From: JABJAG01 sp965222215
GTDB taxonomy: Bacteria > Pseudomonadota > Alphaproteobacteria > UBA6615
Reading direction: 5' to 3'
Assembly: GCA_965222215.1 (NCBI GenBank)
Contig: OZ244931.1
Location: 248,001 to 312,000, forward strand
Length of the DNA stretch: 64,000 nucleotides
Below, piece after piece: positions 25,511 to 33,801 of this stretch. The position numbers were made by a program, and so were the translations under genes. Below the pieces are notes generated by a model that saw only the letters and a list, made by a program, of their open reading frames with translations, did not search any database and had not been told where the DNA came from. How positions within the stretch are numbered: the stretch's first letter is position 1; each line of letters starts with the position of its first letter.

Positions 25511-26704
25511 ATGAAACGTACTTTTTTCGCGATGCTTGCCATGTTGTTCGTTTGGGCCTCGCCCGCGCTGGCGCAGGACTGGGACGATGTTGTGGCGAAG
25601 GCCAGGGGTCAGACCGTTTTCTGGAATGCCTGGGCCGGGGACGAACGGATCAACGCCTATATCGCCTGGGCGGGCGAGCAGGTGCGCGAGCGCTACGGCG
25701 TCGAGGTGCAGCACGTAAAACTGTCGGACACGGCCGAAGCTGTCGCCCGCGTCGTTGCCGAGAAGGCGGCCGGGCGTACCGAGGCCGGTTCGGTCGACCT
25801 CATCTGGATCAACGGCGAGAACTTCGCGTCCATGAAACGCAACGGCCTGCTGTTCGGTCCTTGGACCCAGGACGCGCCGAACTACGCGAACGTCGACACT
25901 GAAAACAAGAAGACCACCACCGTCGACTTCACGGTGCCCGTCGACAATCTGGAGGCGCCATGGGGCATGGCGCAGTTCGTGTTCATGCACGACACCGCCC
26001 ATATGAGGGACACGCCGGGCTCGGTATCCGCGCTGCTCGAATGGGCGAAGGCGAACCCGGGTCGCTTCGCCTATCCGCAGCCACCGAACTTCCTCGGCAC
26101 GACCTTCCTGAAACAGGCCCTGATCGAGCTGGCGCCGGACGCCGACGCCCTGCTGAAGCCTGTCGCCGACTTTGACGGCGTGACTGCGCCGCTGTGGGCC
26201 TATCTCGACGACCTGCACCCGCACATGTGGCGGCGCGGCGAGGTGTTCCCCCAGAACGGTCCGGCGCTGCACCGCCTGCTCGACGACGGCGAGGTCTCCA
26301 TCGCCATGTCCTTCCACCCCGCCGAGGCGTCGGGCCTGATCGCCGAGGACAAGCTTCCGGACACAGTGCGGACCTTCGTGCTCGACAACGGAACCATCGG
26401 CAATACCCATTTCGTTGCGATTCCGTTCAACGCGAAGGCGAAGGAGGGCGCGATGGTACTGGCGAACTTCCTGATGTCGCCCGAAGCCCAGGCCCGCAAA
26501 CAGGGCCCGGACGTCTGGGGCGACTTCACCGTGCTGGCCGTCGACCGGCTGCCGGATACGGCGCAGGCCGCCTTCGACGGGCTCGACATGGGCATCGCCA
26601 CCCTGTCGCCGACGGAACTCGGCGCGACCCGGCTCGAGCCGCACCCGTCCTGGGTCGCGGCGCTGGAGGACGAATGGGCGAAACGCTATGCGAGCGGGCG
26701 GTAG
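25511..26704 (+). CDS. ABC transporter substrate-binding protein, YnjB type
   Basis: A 397-residue periplasmic protein with a signal peptide (KRTFFAMLAMLFVWASPALA, cleavage after ALA). The mature part has VFWNAWAGDERINAYIAWAG and the binding-protein-II fold of the COG4134/YnjB group, of unsettled substrate. VDLIWINGENFASMK and the conserved VDNLEAPWGMAQFVF segment are visible. It is followed by the large permease at 26810. The ATPase partner expected from Escherichia ynjBCD is not adjacent. Confidence 0.85.
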   Translation: MKRTFFAMLAMLFVWASPALAQDWDDVVAKARGQTVFWNAWAGDERINAYIAWAGEQVRERYGVEVQHVKLSDTAEAVARVVAEKAAGRTEAGSVDLIWINGENFASMKRNGLLFGPWTQDAPNYANVDTENKKTTTVDFTVPVDNLEAPWGMAQFVFMHDTAHMRDTPGSVSALLEWAKANPGRFAYPQPPNFLGTTFLKQALIELAPDADALLKPVADFDGVTAPLWAYLDDLHPHMWRRGEVFPQNGPALHRLLDDGEVSIAMSFHPAEASGLIAEDKLPDTVRTFVLDNGTIGNTHFVAIPFNAKAKEGAMVLANFLMSPEAQARKQGPDVWGDFTVLAVDRLPDTAQAAFDGLDMGIATLSPTELGATRLEPHPSWVAALEDEWAKRYASGR

Positions 26705-26719
26705 GGGGCATCCTTCCAT

Positions 26720-26792
26720 GTCATGCGCGGACTTGATCCGCGCATCTCGTCTCGGTCTGTGCGGAGATGCCCGGGTCAAGCCCGGGCATGAC
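26720..26792. repeat. Palindromic intergenic repeat, family D
   Basis: The arms GTCATGCGCGGACTTGATCC and GGGTCAAGCCCGGGCATGAC flank GCATCTC/GAGATGC. It sits between the binding-protein and permease genes, ending 17 bases before the permease GTG, so it is inside a presumed operon. Confidence 0.85.
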
Positions 26793-26809
26793 GATGACGG
26801 ACGGGGTTC

Positions 26810-28510
26810 GTGACCCATCGTATCTTCTCCCTCCGCTGGTTCCCGGCGCTGACGCTGGTGCTTCTGCTCGCACCCGTTGCAGCCGGGCTGATCGGCACGA
26901 TCCTGCCGGCGCTCGGTTACCTCCCTGCGCTCGGCGGTAACTCCTTCAGTCTCGAACCCTGGCGGATGCTGTTCGCCGCACCGGGTATCCGGGAGTCCGT
27001 CCGCCTGTCGGTGTTGACGGGGCTCGGGGTCTCCGCATTCTCGCTCGCCGTGGTGATCCTGTTCGTTGCGGGGTGGCACGGCACCCGGTCCTTCGCCCGG
27101 GTCCAGCGGCTGCTGTCGCCGCTGCTGTCGATCCCCCATGTGACCGTTGCCTTCGGCATCGCGTTCCTGCTCGCCCCGTCCGGCTGGCTGTTCCGGCTGA
27201 CCTCGCCCTGGCTGACGGGCTTCGAGCGGCCGCCGGACATGATCATCGTGCAGGACCCGGACGGGCTGGCCTTCATGGCCGGGCTGGCGCTCAAGGAAAT
27301 CCCGTTCCTGTGCCTGATGACCTTGGCCGCCATCGGCCAGGTCGATGCGGTCCGCACCCGGACCATGGCCCGCACGCTCGGCTACGGCACCACCACGGCC
27401 TGGCTCAAGGCCGTGTTCCCTCTGGTCTACCGACAGATCCGGCTGCCTGTCTTCGCGGTGCTGGCGTTTTCGGCCTCGGTCGTGGACGTGGCCATCGTGC
27501 TCGCGCCCTCGACCCCGCCGCCGCTGGCGGTGCAACTGCTGCGCTGGTTCAACGATCCCGAACTCGCCATGCGCTTCGTGGCGTCCGCGGGCGCGGTGCT
27601 GCAGCTTGCGGTGGTGCTGGCTGTGTTCGCGCTGTGGTGGCTCGGGGAGCGCGCGGTCGCATGTTTAGGACGAATCTGGATCCGCCGGGGGCACCGGGGC
27701 GTGCGCGATCGCGCCGTGCGCCTGGGTGCGGCGGGCGCGCTGACGGTCAGTTTCCTTGCGGCCTTCCTCGGGCTTCTGAGCATGGCGGTCTGGTCGGTGG
27801 CCGGGCGCTGGCGGTTCCCGGACGGGCTGCCGTCGCGGTTCTCCGTCGACCCGTGGATCGACAATGCGCCGCGCCTTGGCGAGGCCGCACTGAACACGGC
27901 GACCGTCGGGCTGGCGGCCGCGCTGGTGGGGCTTGTCCTGGCTCTCGGCTGCCTGGAGAACGAGACCCGGTTCGGGCGGCGCGCCACGAACCGCGCGCTT
28001 CTGCTGCTCTATATCCCGCTGCTGGTGCCCCAGATCGCGTTCCTGTTCGGGGGGCAGGTTTTGCTGGTGATGAGCGGCCTCGACGGCGCGTGGATCGCCG
28101 TGGCCTGGGCGCACCTGGTATTCGTTCTGCCCTATGTCTTCCTGTCGCTCGCCGATCCCTACCGGGCGTGGGACGAGCGCTACGCCCGTGCCGCGCGCTG
28201 TCTCGGGGCCTCGCCGCTTCGGGTGTTCTGCCGGGTGAAGCTGCCGATGCTGTTGCGGCCGGTCCTTGTCGCTGTGGCGGTCGGTTTCGCGGTCTCCGTG
28301 GGCCAGTACCTGCCGACGCTGTTCGCGGGTGCGGGGCGCGTCGACACGCTGACGACGGAAGCGGTCGCGCTGGCCTCGGGCGCCGACCGGCGCGCCATCG
28401 GGGTGTATGCGCTGGCCCAGATGTTCCTGCCGTTTCTCGCCTTCGCGCTCGCCACGGCCGTCCCGACCTGGCTCTTCCGGAACCGTCGCGGACTGCGGGT
28501 CACCGCTTGA
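26810..28510 (+). CDS. ABC transporter permease, double-length YnjC type
   Basis: A 566-residue inner-membrane protein with two homologous permease halves of about six helices each. EAA-type loops occur in both halves: RTRTMARTLGYGTTTAWLKAVFPLV around residue 190 and YARAARCLGASPLRVFCRVKLPML around residue 470. This matches the COG4135/YnjC fused permeases, so a single gene supplies both membrane domains. The start is GTG at 26810 directly after a family D repeat. No ATPase gene follows; the next gene is a GST. Confidence 0.87.
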   Translation: MTHRIFSLRWFPALTLVLLLAPVAAGLIGTILPALGYLPALGGNSFSLEPWRMLFAAPGIRESVRLSVLTGLGVSAFSLAVVILFVAGWHGTRSFARVQRLLSPLLSIPHVTVAFGIAFLLAPSGWLFRLTSPWLTGFERPPDMIIVQDPDGLAFMAGLALKEIPFLCLMTLAAIGQVDAVRTRTMARTLGYGTTTAWLKAVFPLVYRQIRLPVFAVLAFSASVVDVAIVLAPSTPPPLAVQLLRWFNDPELAMRFVASAGAVLQLAVVLAVFALWWLGERAVACLGRIWIRRGHRGVRDRAVRLGAAGALTVSFLAAFLGLLSMAVWSVAGRWRFPDGLPSRFSVDPWIDNAPRLGEAALNTATVGLAAALVGLVLALGCLENETRFGRRATNRALLLLYIPLLVPQIAFLFGGQVLLVMSGLDGAWIAVAWAHLVFVLPYVFLSLADPYRAWDERYARAARCLGASPLRVFCRVKLPMLLRPVLVAVAVGFAVSVGQYLPTLFAGAGRVDTLTTEAVALASGADRRAIGVYALAQMFLPFLAFALATAVPTWLFRNRRGLRVTA

Positions 28511-28566
28511 CTTCGATCGGCGCCAGCGGCCCACTACGGCCAACCCATTCAACGGAGAGTTCCACC

Positions 28567-29214
28567 ATGAAACTTTACGGATACTGGCGGTCGCTGGCCG
28601 CGTTCCGCGTGCGCATCGCCCTCAACCTCAAGGGCCAGCCCTTCGAGGTCATCTCGACAGACCTCATCAAGGGCGACCAGTTTGACCCCGAGTATCTGAA
28701 GCTCAACCCGCAGGGCGTGGTGCCGACACTCATCACCGACGACGGTGTGGCGCTCGGTCAGTCGATGGCGATCCTTGAATATCTCGACGAGGCCTATCCC
28801 GAGCCGCCGCTGATGCCGACCGACCCCGTGGCCCGCGCCCGGGTGCGCGCGCTGTGCATGATTACGGTGGCCGACACCCACCCGCTGGTGGTGCCGCGCA
28901 TCCGCAAGTACATCACCCAGGATTTGGGCCACAGCGAGGACGAGCTGAACGCCTGGATCGGCAACTGGACGAAGAAGGGCCTCGAAGCGATCGAGGCCCA
29001 TCTCGTCGCCCATGCGGGCACCTACAGCGAGGGCGATGAGATCAGTCTCGGCGACCTCTGCGTCGTGCCGCAGGTCGGCGCCGCGGCGCTGTTCAAGGTG
29101 CCACTCGACCCCTATCCGACGGCCAAGCGCATCTTCGACACCTGCATGGACAACCCGGCCTTCTTCGACGCCCGCCCGCAGGCCCAGCCGGACTTCCCCG
29201 AAGACATGAAGTAG
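28567..29214 (+). CDS. Zeta-class glutathione S-transferase / maleylacetoacetate isomerase
   Basis: A 215-residue GST. The N-terminal thioredoxin-like domain reads KLYGYWRSLAAFRVRIALNLKG, LNPQGVVPTL and the glutathione-binding GQSMAILEYLDE. The zeta signature SSxxRVRIAL is slightly altered (RSLAAFRVRIAL). The C-terminal all-alpha domain holds YSEGDEISLGDLCVVPQV, the N-capping box. Maleylacetoacetate isomerase converts maleylacetoacetate to fumarylacetoacetate in tyrosine catabolism, and the related maleylpyruvate isomerases act in gentisate catabolism. No other gene of that pathway is adjacent. Confidence 0.88.
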   Translation: MKLYGYWRSLAAFRVRIALNLKGQPFEVISTDLIKGDQFDPEYLKLNPQGVVPTLITDDGVALGQSMAILEYLDEAYPEPPLMPTDPVARARVRALCMITVADTHPLVVPRIRKYITQDLGHSEDELNAWIGNWTKKGLEAIEAHLVAHAGTYSEGDEISLGDLCVVPQVGAAALFKVPLDPYPTAKRIFDTCMDNPAFFDARPQAQPDFPEDMK

Positions 29215-29225
29215 GCGGCCCCATC

Positions 29226-30263
29226 GTGCGGTCGTTCGCCCGAGCTCTCGGGGTTTTCTCCATGGCCGGACTGCTGGCCGCTACGGGCGGGCCGCCGGTG
29301 CGCGCGCAGGCGGGGTTCCATCCGGAACGAATCGCCGACGTGGTTGCGCAGGCGCAAGCCCTCGAACGCCTCAATGCCCTGATCGTCGCGCGCGGCGGCG
29401 AGGTGGCTGTTGCCGAAGCCTTCCGCGGGCCCGGCCTCGACACGCCGGTGAACGTCAAATCGGTGTCCAAGTCAGTCATCGCGGCGCTGGTCGGCATCGC
29501 GATCGACCGGGGCGTGCTCGAAGGCCCTGATCAGACGGTCGGAGATTTGCTTGCCGACCGGATTCCGCCGGGGGCGGACCGCGGTGTGGCGGAGATCACC
29601 GTCGGCAACCTCCTGTCGCTGCAGTCGGGCCTCGACCGCACATCGGGGCGCAACTACGGGCGCTGGGTGCAGAGCGACGACTGGGTCGCGCATGTGTTGT
29701 CGCGCCCCTTCGTCGACCGGCCCGGCGGGCGAATGCTCTATTCCACCGGGAACACGCATCTTCTGTCGGCGATCCTCACGCGCGCGTCGGGCCGCAGCAC
29801 GCTGGCGCTGGCACGGGCGTGGCTCGGCACGCCCCTCGGGATCGATATTCCGGCCTGGGACCGTGATCCGCAGGGTATCTATCTGGGCGGCAACAACATG
29901 GCGTTCTCGCCGCGCGACCTGCTCCGCTTTGGAGAGACCTACCGGCGCGGCGGCGTGTTCGATGGCGAACGGGTTCTGTCCGAGGACTGGGTTCGAACCT
30001 CATGGACGCCGCGCACCCGCTCGCCGTTCTCGGGTGATGCCTACGGCTTTGGCTGGTTCCTGCGCGATGCCGGCGGCGGGCGACTGGCGGCCTACGCGCG
30101 CGGCTTCGGCGGCCAGTTCGTGATCGTTGTGCCTTCGCTGGAGATGACCGTGGTCGTCACGTCCAGCACAGGCACGCGCCTGCGCACGGACGGCTACGGC
30201 GATGCGCTATGGTCGCTGGTCGAGGACGGACTCATACCCGCCGCGCTGGCTGACTACCAGTAG
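29226..30263 (+). CDS. Serine hydrolase (class C beta-lactamase/penicillin-binding fold)
   Basis: A 345-residue exported hydrolase with a signal peptide (residues 1-27, cleavage near VRA-QA). The SxxK motif is S79-VSK82 in VKSVSKSVIAAL, the YxN-like motif is MLYSTGNTH, and ARGFGGQFVIVVPS is the KTG-equivalent strand. Members include beta-lactamases, D-alanyl-D-alanine peptidases and 6-aminohexanoate-dimer hydrolase (EstB/NylB type). The start is GTG at 29226. Its 3' end overlaps the convergent M15-like gene by 10 bases. Confidence 0.87.
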   Translation: MRSFARALGVFSMAGLLAATGGPPVRAQAGFHPERIADVVAQAQALERLNALIVARGGEVAVAEAFRGPGLDTPVNVKSVSKSVIAALVGIAIDRGVLEGPDQTVGDLLADRIPPGADRGVAEITVGNLLSLQSGLDRTSGRNYGRWVQSDDWVAHVLSRPFVDRPGGRMLYSTGNTHLLSAILTRASGRSTLALARAWLGTPLGIDIPAWDRDPQGIYLGGNNMAFSPRDLLRFGETYRRGGVFDGERVLSEDWVRTSWTPRTRSPFSGDAYGFGWFLRDAGGGRLAAYARGFGGQFVIVVPSLEMTVVVTSSTGTRLRTDGYGDALWSLVEDGLIPAALADYQ

Positions 30264-30826
30264 CGGACCCGTCCCACGTCGACATGGACGAAGGCCGACT
30301 TGTAGTAGGCGCCGACGCCGCCGAGCCTGAGCGACTTCGCGGCCCTGTGCACCTCTTTCGTGGACCGGTCGCCGACGCGGATGTCGATCGCCATGCCCTT
30401 CATGTGCAGGCTCTTCCGCGCGACGCCGCCGCTCTTGGTGGCGAGCCTGGCATTGGTCTTCGGCGACCGGTAGCCGGAGATCACCCGAAACTCCGCGTCG
30501 GTGTCGAGCTTCCCGCGCAGCTCATGCAGCAGGTCCATCAGCTTCGGGTCAATCGGATACACCTCACCGGTGCGGTGATCGCGCAGGTGGCGGTTGATCT
30601 CCGTCAGCGCGTCGGGGATATATTCTCCGTTTTCCCAGAACGTCGTGCGAAGCGTCTCGCCCGTGTGAAGGTGCCGGAAATCCAGCGTTTTCGGCCGAAC
30701 GAACGCCGCCTGCGCGATCGATGGAACGATCGCAGGCGCGGCAAACGCCGCTGCGCCGGCAAGAAAATTGCGGCGGCCGAGCGCGATGGAATCGCCGATC
30801 CCGCCAACGACACCCGTTTTCCCCAT
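30254..30826 (-). CDS. DUF882 / YcbK-like M15-family peptidase with Tat signal
   Basis: A 190-residue periplasmic protein with a twin-arginine signal (ALGRRNFLAGAAAFAAPAIV). The catalytic core resembles D-Ala-D-Ala carboxypeptidases of the M15 group: FRVISGYRSPKTNARL, SLHMKGMAIDIRV (zinc His and Asp) and AFVHVDVGRVRYW (second zinc His). Such proteins modify peptidoglycan cross-bridges. It lies downstream of the LD-transpeptidase gene on the same strand; this pairing (YcbB with YcbK) is common and suggests joint cell-wall remodelling. Confidence 0.9.
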   Translation of the reverse strand: MGKTGVVGGIGDSIALGRRNFLAGAAAFAAPAIVPSIAQAAFVRPKTLDFRHLHTGETLRTTFWENGEYIPDALTEINRHLRDHRTGEVYPIDPKLMDLLHELRGKLDTDAEFRVISGYRSPKTNARLATKSGGVARKSLHMKGMAIDIRVGDRSTKEVHRAAKSLRLGGVGAYYKSAFVHVDVGRVRYW

Positions 30827-30979
30827 GCTCTTTCCCCAATCCTGAACGGAGCAAAATTCGGTTGCGGGCCTTTTAGGGCGATTGTCGCTCGGCGTGAAGT
30901 ATCAAAAGTTAATTCACGTCGGAAATCGCAATCCTGCCACGTTTCGCGATGCGCCGGGCTGCGCTGTCCCGCACCGGCT

Positions 30980-32596
30980 TCATGTTTTTTTCAACGCGGC
31001 CGCGAGGTCGCGGTCGCGTCCGTAGATATCCTTTCGGAAGTGGACAGTCCCGTCTTCGCCGGTCCAGGCCGTGAAATAGGCGAGATGCACGGGCACCGGC
31101 TCGGCGAGGCGCACGATGCGGGTCTCGGTTCCGGCCAGTGCCGCGTTCAGCGCGTCTGTCGTCGGTTCGGTTTGCGTCGAGAGGAGAAATTCGGCCAGGG
31201 CCCTCGCATCCTCGACGCGGATACAGCCCGAACTGAAGGTGCGGACCTCCCGTCCGAAGAGTTCGCGTGCCGGCGAATCGTGCAGGTAGACGTCGTGCTT
31301 GTTGGGGAACATGAACTTGATGCGCCCGAGCGCGTTCTTCGTGCCCGGGTCCTGGCGGAGCTTGTAGGGAAAGCCGCCTTTGTCCAGGGCGTTCCAGTCG
31401 ATGCGTTGCGGATCGAGCCTGCGCGCGTCTGCGCCCCAGCCGTCGAGCACCGCGAAGCCCTCGCTTGCAAGGTAGCCGAGGTCGGCCCTGATCTTCGGGA
31501 GCAGATCTTTCACGGCAATTGTCGGCGGGACGTGCCAGTAGGGGTTCACCTCCATGTACCGGATTGCGTCCGAGAAGACCGGTGTGCGGCGGTATTCGCG
31601 CCCGACCACCACGCGCATGCGCTTGCGGATCGTGCCGTTCACCACGCCGTGGAGTTCGAAGGCCGCAATGTTGACCAGCACATGCCGGGTGCCGAGATCG
31701 TCCGGCATCCAGCGCCAGCGCTCCATGTTCCACTTGATCTGGGAAATCCTGTTCTCGACCGGAACGTTGAGCGCGGCGAGCGTCGCCGGCCCGACGATGC
31801 CGTCCGCGTCCAGGCCGTGGCGCGTCTGGAACGTGCTCACGGCCTGCGTCAGGGAATGGTCGAATGTCTCCCCGGTCGTATCGGAGCCGGGCAGGTCCTC
31901 TGTCGCCGCCAGCCGCGTTCGCAGCGCCGCCACGCGCGGGCCGGCGGTGCCCGCCTCCAGCTTCGGACCGGAGGAAACGGCCGACCAGCCGCCGCGCCCG
32001 GCGATTCGCCGGTAGGCCGCGAGACTGTCTCGGAGATTGCGGTAGACCGGATTGGCCGGCGCGTACCGGGCGGCGACCGACCGGATATCGTCCCCTGCGA
32101 CGAGACGCTCCAGCGCTTCGGCGAGATCGAACGCCGGGTGGGCCACGAACAGATCCGGGTCGAGCCGCGCGGGGGCGACCCGCCCCGTGCGCAGGTCGCC
32201 CAGGTACCGGAGCAGCGCATCGGACAGCGCGATCTCGAACCGGGCCGCCGCGGCGCGATTCTCGAATCTCTCCGCGGGCGCGCCGGCGATCCGGTAATCC
32301 TCCGGCTCGAGGCCCTCGATGTCCGCGCGCCGAAGGAGTTCGCGCGCGGCCCCGGCCTTCTCGCTCGGGCGACGCGCATCGCTCCAGTGGAGCTTGAAAT
32401 CGCGCGCGGCGTAGAATTCGCGGATCGCGGCGAGCCGGTCCGTTGCCGGTCCGGCGTCGACCGCGCCGACGCTCGCGGCGAGCTGCTCCTGGAGTTCGCG
32501 TTCTCCCGCCGCCGAGGTCGGGGCAGCCGAAAGCACGGCCCAGCCGAGCAGGAAACAGGAAAGAACGCGCATCCGCGTGCGTATATTGTGTGACAT
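30980..32596 (-). CDS. L,D-transpeptidase, YcbB/LdtD-like
   Basis: A 538-residue exported murein L,D-transpeptidase making 3-3 cross-links. After a signal peptide (residues 1-30) come a helical scaffold domain, a peptidoglycan-binding domain around residues 225-285 (FDHSLTQAVSTFQTRHGLDADGIVGPATLAALN) and the YkuD domain (HVLVNIAAFELHGV..., VYLHDSPA, FSSGCIRVEDA). The catalytic Cys lies in SSGCIRV and the general-base His in YLHDSPA. Order and length match Escherichia LdtD. The 153-base gap to the M15 gene holds no other gene. Confidence 0.93.
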   Translation of the reverse strand: MSHNIRTRMRVLSCFLLGWAVLSAAPTSAAGERELQEQLAASVGAVDAGPATDRLAAIREFYAARDFKLHWSDARRPSEKAGAARELLRRADIEGLEPEDYRIAGAPAERFENRAAAARFEIALSDALLRYLGDLRTGRVAPARLDPDLFVAHPAFDLAEALERLVAGDDIRSVAARYAPANPVYRNLRDSLAAYRRIAGRGGWSAVSSGPKLEAGTAGPRVAALRTRLAATEDLPGSDTTGETFDHSLTQAVSTFQTRHGLDADGIVGPATLAALNVPVENRISQIKWNMERWRWMPDDLGTRHVLVNIAAFELHGVVNGTIRKRMRVVVGREYRRTPVFSDAIRYMEVNPYWHVPPTIAVKDLLPKIRADLGYLASEGFAVLDGWGADARRLDPQRIDWNALDKGGFPYKLRQDPGTKNALGRIKFMFPNKHDVYLHDSPARELFGREVRTFSSGCIRVEDARALAEFLLSTQTEPTTDALNAALAGTETRIVRLAEPVPVHLAYFTAWTGEDGTVHFRKDIYGRDRDLAAALKKT

Positions 32597-32637
32597 GGCG
32601 CGTTATATGGGTCGCGCCGGGCCGGGTTTCACGGGGC

Positions 32638-33264
32638 TCAGGGCGTTTTCGTCTTCTCCGCGCCCGCGGCGTCCATCAGTTGCTCCAGCACCTCGTAGGG
32701 CTGGGCACCGACGACGCCCTTGCCGTCCGCGACGTAGGTCGGCACGCCGGTTACGCCATACTGGCGTGATTTCTCCCAGTCGGCGTCGACCGCCGCCTCG
32801 AAAGTCCGGTTCTCCAGCACATCGCGTGCGGCCGCTCCGTCGAGTCCCACGCCTTCGGCGATCTCCACGAGAAGGTCGATATCGCCGATGTTCTTCTTGT
32901 CGACGAAATAGGCCTGGAACAGCTTCATGTGGATGGCATCGCCGCCGGGCTGGGTGTCGGCCCACTTGCCGAGCTCCTGCGCGAGCCGGCTGTTGTAGGT
33001 GTGGGTCCGTTCCGCGTAGGGCAGGCCCTCCTCGTCCATCAGGCCCTTCATGCGTTGGTACATGGCGTCGAGGTCGACGTCGCGCCCGGCGAACAGTTCG
33101 GCCAGCGACTTGCCCTCCATCGGGGTATCCGGGTGGAGCGGGAAGTGGACGGTCCGGATGTCGACGTCGTAGGTCTCGCGGATTTTTTCAACACGCCCGG
33201 TGCTGAGGTAACACCACGGTCAGACGTAGTCCGAGAAGACCTCGAGAACGATGGGATCGGACAT
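32638..33264 (-). CDS. FrnE-like DsbA-family oxidoreductase, probable selenoprotein (TGA = Sec15)
   Basis: A 208-codon gene read from ATG at 33262-33264 to 32638 if the TGA at 33220-33222 is read through as selenocysteine. The site is SDYV-U15-P-W-C18-YLSTGRV, where FrnE/DsbA relatives have CPWC. The rest is a complete thioredoxin-fold/helical-insert protein: helical region 50-150 and the cis-proline loop GVTGVPTYVADG near residue 175, ending with VLEQLMDAAG. No other stop or frameshift occurs. It has no signal peptide, so it acts in the cytoplasm. AAAGG precedes the ATG by 9 bases. The alternative is a pseudogene or a sequencing error (TGC to TGA), or a shorter protein starting at 33120 that would lack the active site. 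A hairpin downstream of the TGA fits a SECIS. Confidence 0.85.
33188..33222 (-). promoter_or_regulatory. Candidate bacterial SECIS element in the FrnE-like gene
   Basis: Reading the minus strand, the TGA (33222-33220) is followed by 20 bases and then a 5-base apical loop CGGGC (33199-33195) closed by a 7-bp stem, TCAGCAC with GTGTTGA (one G-U). Bacterial SECIS models require a small apical loop with G at one of its first two bases, 16-37 bases after the UGA, on a short stem; all are met. The base after UGA is C, as in known Sec codon contexts. Folding was done by eye. Confidence 0.65.
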
Positions 33265-33357
33265 AGGGAATGCCTTTCGATTCGAATGAGCGCCAACAAT
33301 AGCAGATTCTCCGCTGCGACGGTTAGGATGGCCCCAACACAAAACAGGGAGCCGAAC

Positions 33358-33801
33358 ATGTCCGAACTCACCGTGCCGTCGCGCAAACTGACCCATGACG
33401 GGGTCCGCAAGCTGATCGATGCCGCCGTCGCCGCCGCCGACGAAATGGGCGTGCCCATGGGCATCGCCGTCGCCAACGACGGCGCACGGGTCGTCGGCTA
33501 CCTGCTGATGGACGGTGCCCGGGTGCTGGCGATGGAATCGGCCAGCGCCAAGGCGATGACGGCGGCCAACCACCGAATGCCGACCCATGCCATTCCCTAC
33601 GATGTCGGCATGGGGCTGGCGGTCTCGACCCGGGGGAAGGTGATTCCGCTCAAGGGCGGGGTGCCGATTGTCCTCGACGGCCATTGCGTCGGCGGGATCG
33701 GCTGCGGATCGGGCACCGGCGAGCAGGATCTCGTGGTGGCCAGGGCCGCGCTTGCGGCCATCGGCGCCGAGATTCCCGACGACGACGTGAAGGAAGGCTA
33801 G
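33358..33801 (+). CDS. GlcG/HbpS family protein
   Basis: A 147-residue protein of the GlcG/HbpS (DUF336) family, heme-binding or cobalamin-chaperone-like small proteins often beside oxidoreductases. Visible are LTHDGVRKLIDAAVAAADEMGVPMGIAVAND, ALAMESA-type (VLAMESASAKAMTAAN), and the glycine-rich C-terminal GGVPIVLDGHCVGGIGCGSGTGEQDLVVARAAL. ATG at 33358 follows CAGGGAG. It is divergent from the FrnE-like gene (93 bases) and its stop overlaps that of the MFS gene by 4 bases. Confidence 0.9.
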   Translation: MSELTVPSRKLTHDGVRKLIDAAVAAADEMGVPMGIAVANDGARVVGYLLMDGARVLAMESASAKAMTAANHRMPTHAIPYDVGMGLAVSTRGKVIPLKGGVPIVLDGHCVGGIGCGSGTGEQDLVVARAALAAIGAEIPDDDVKEG

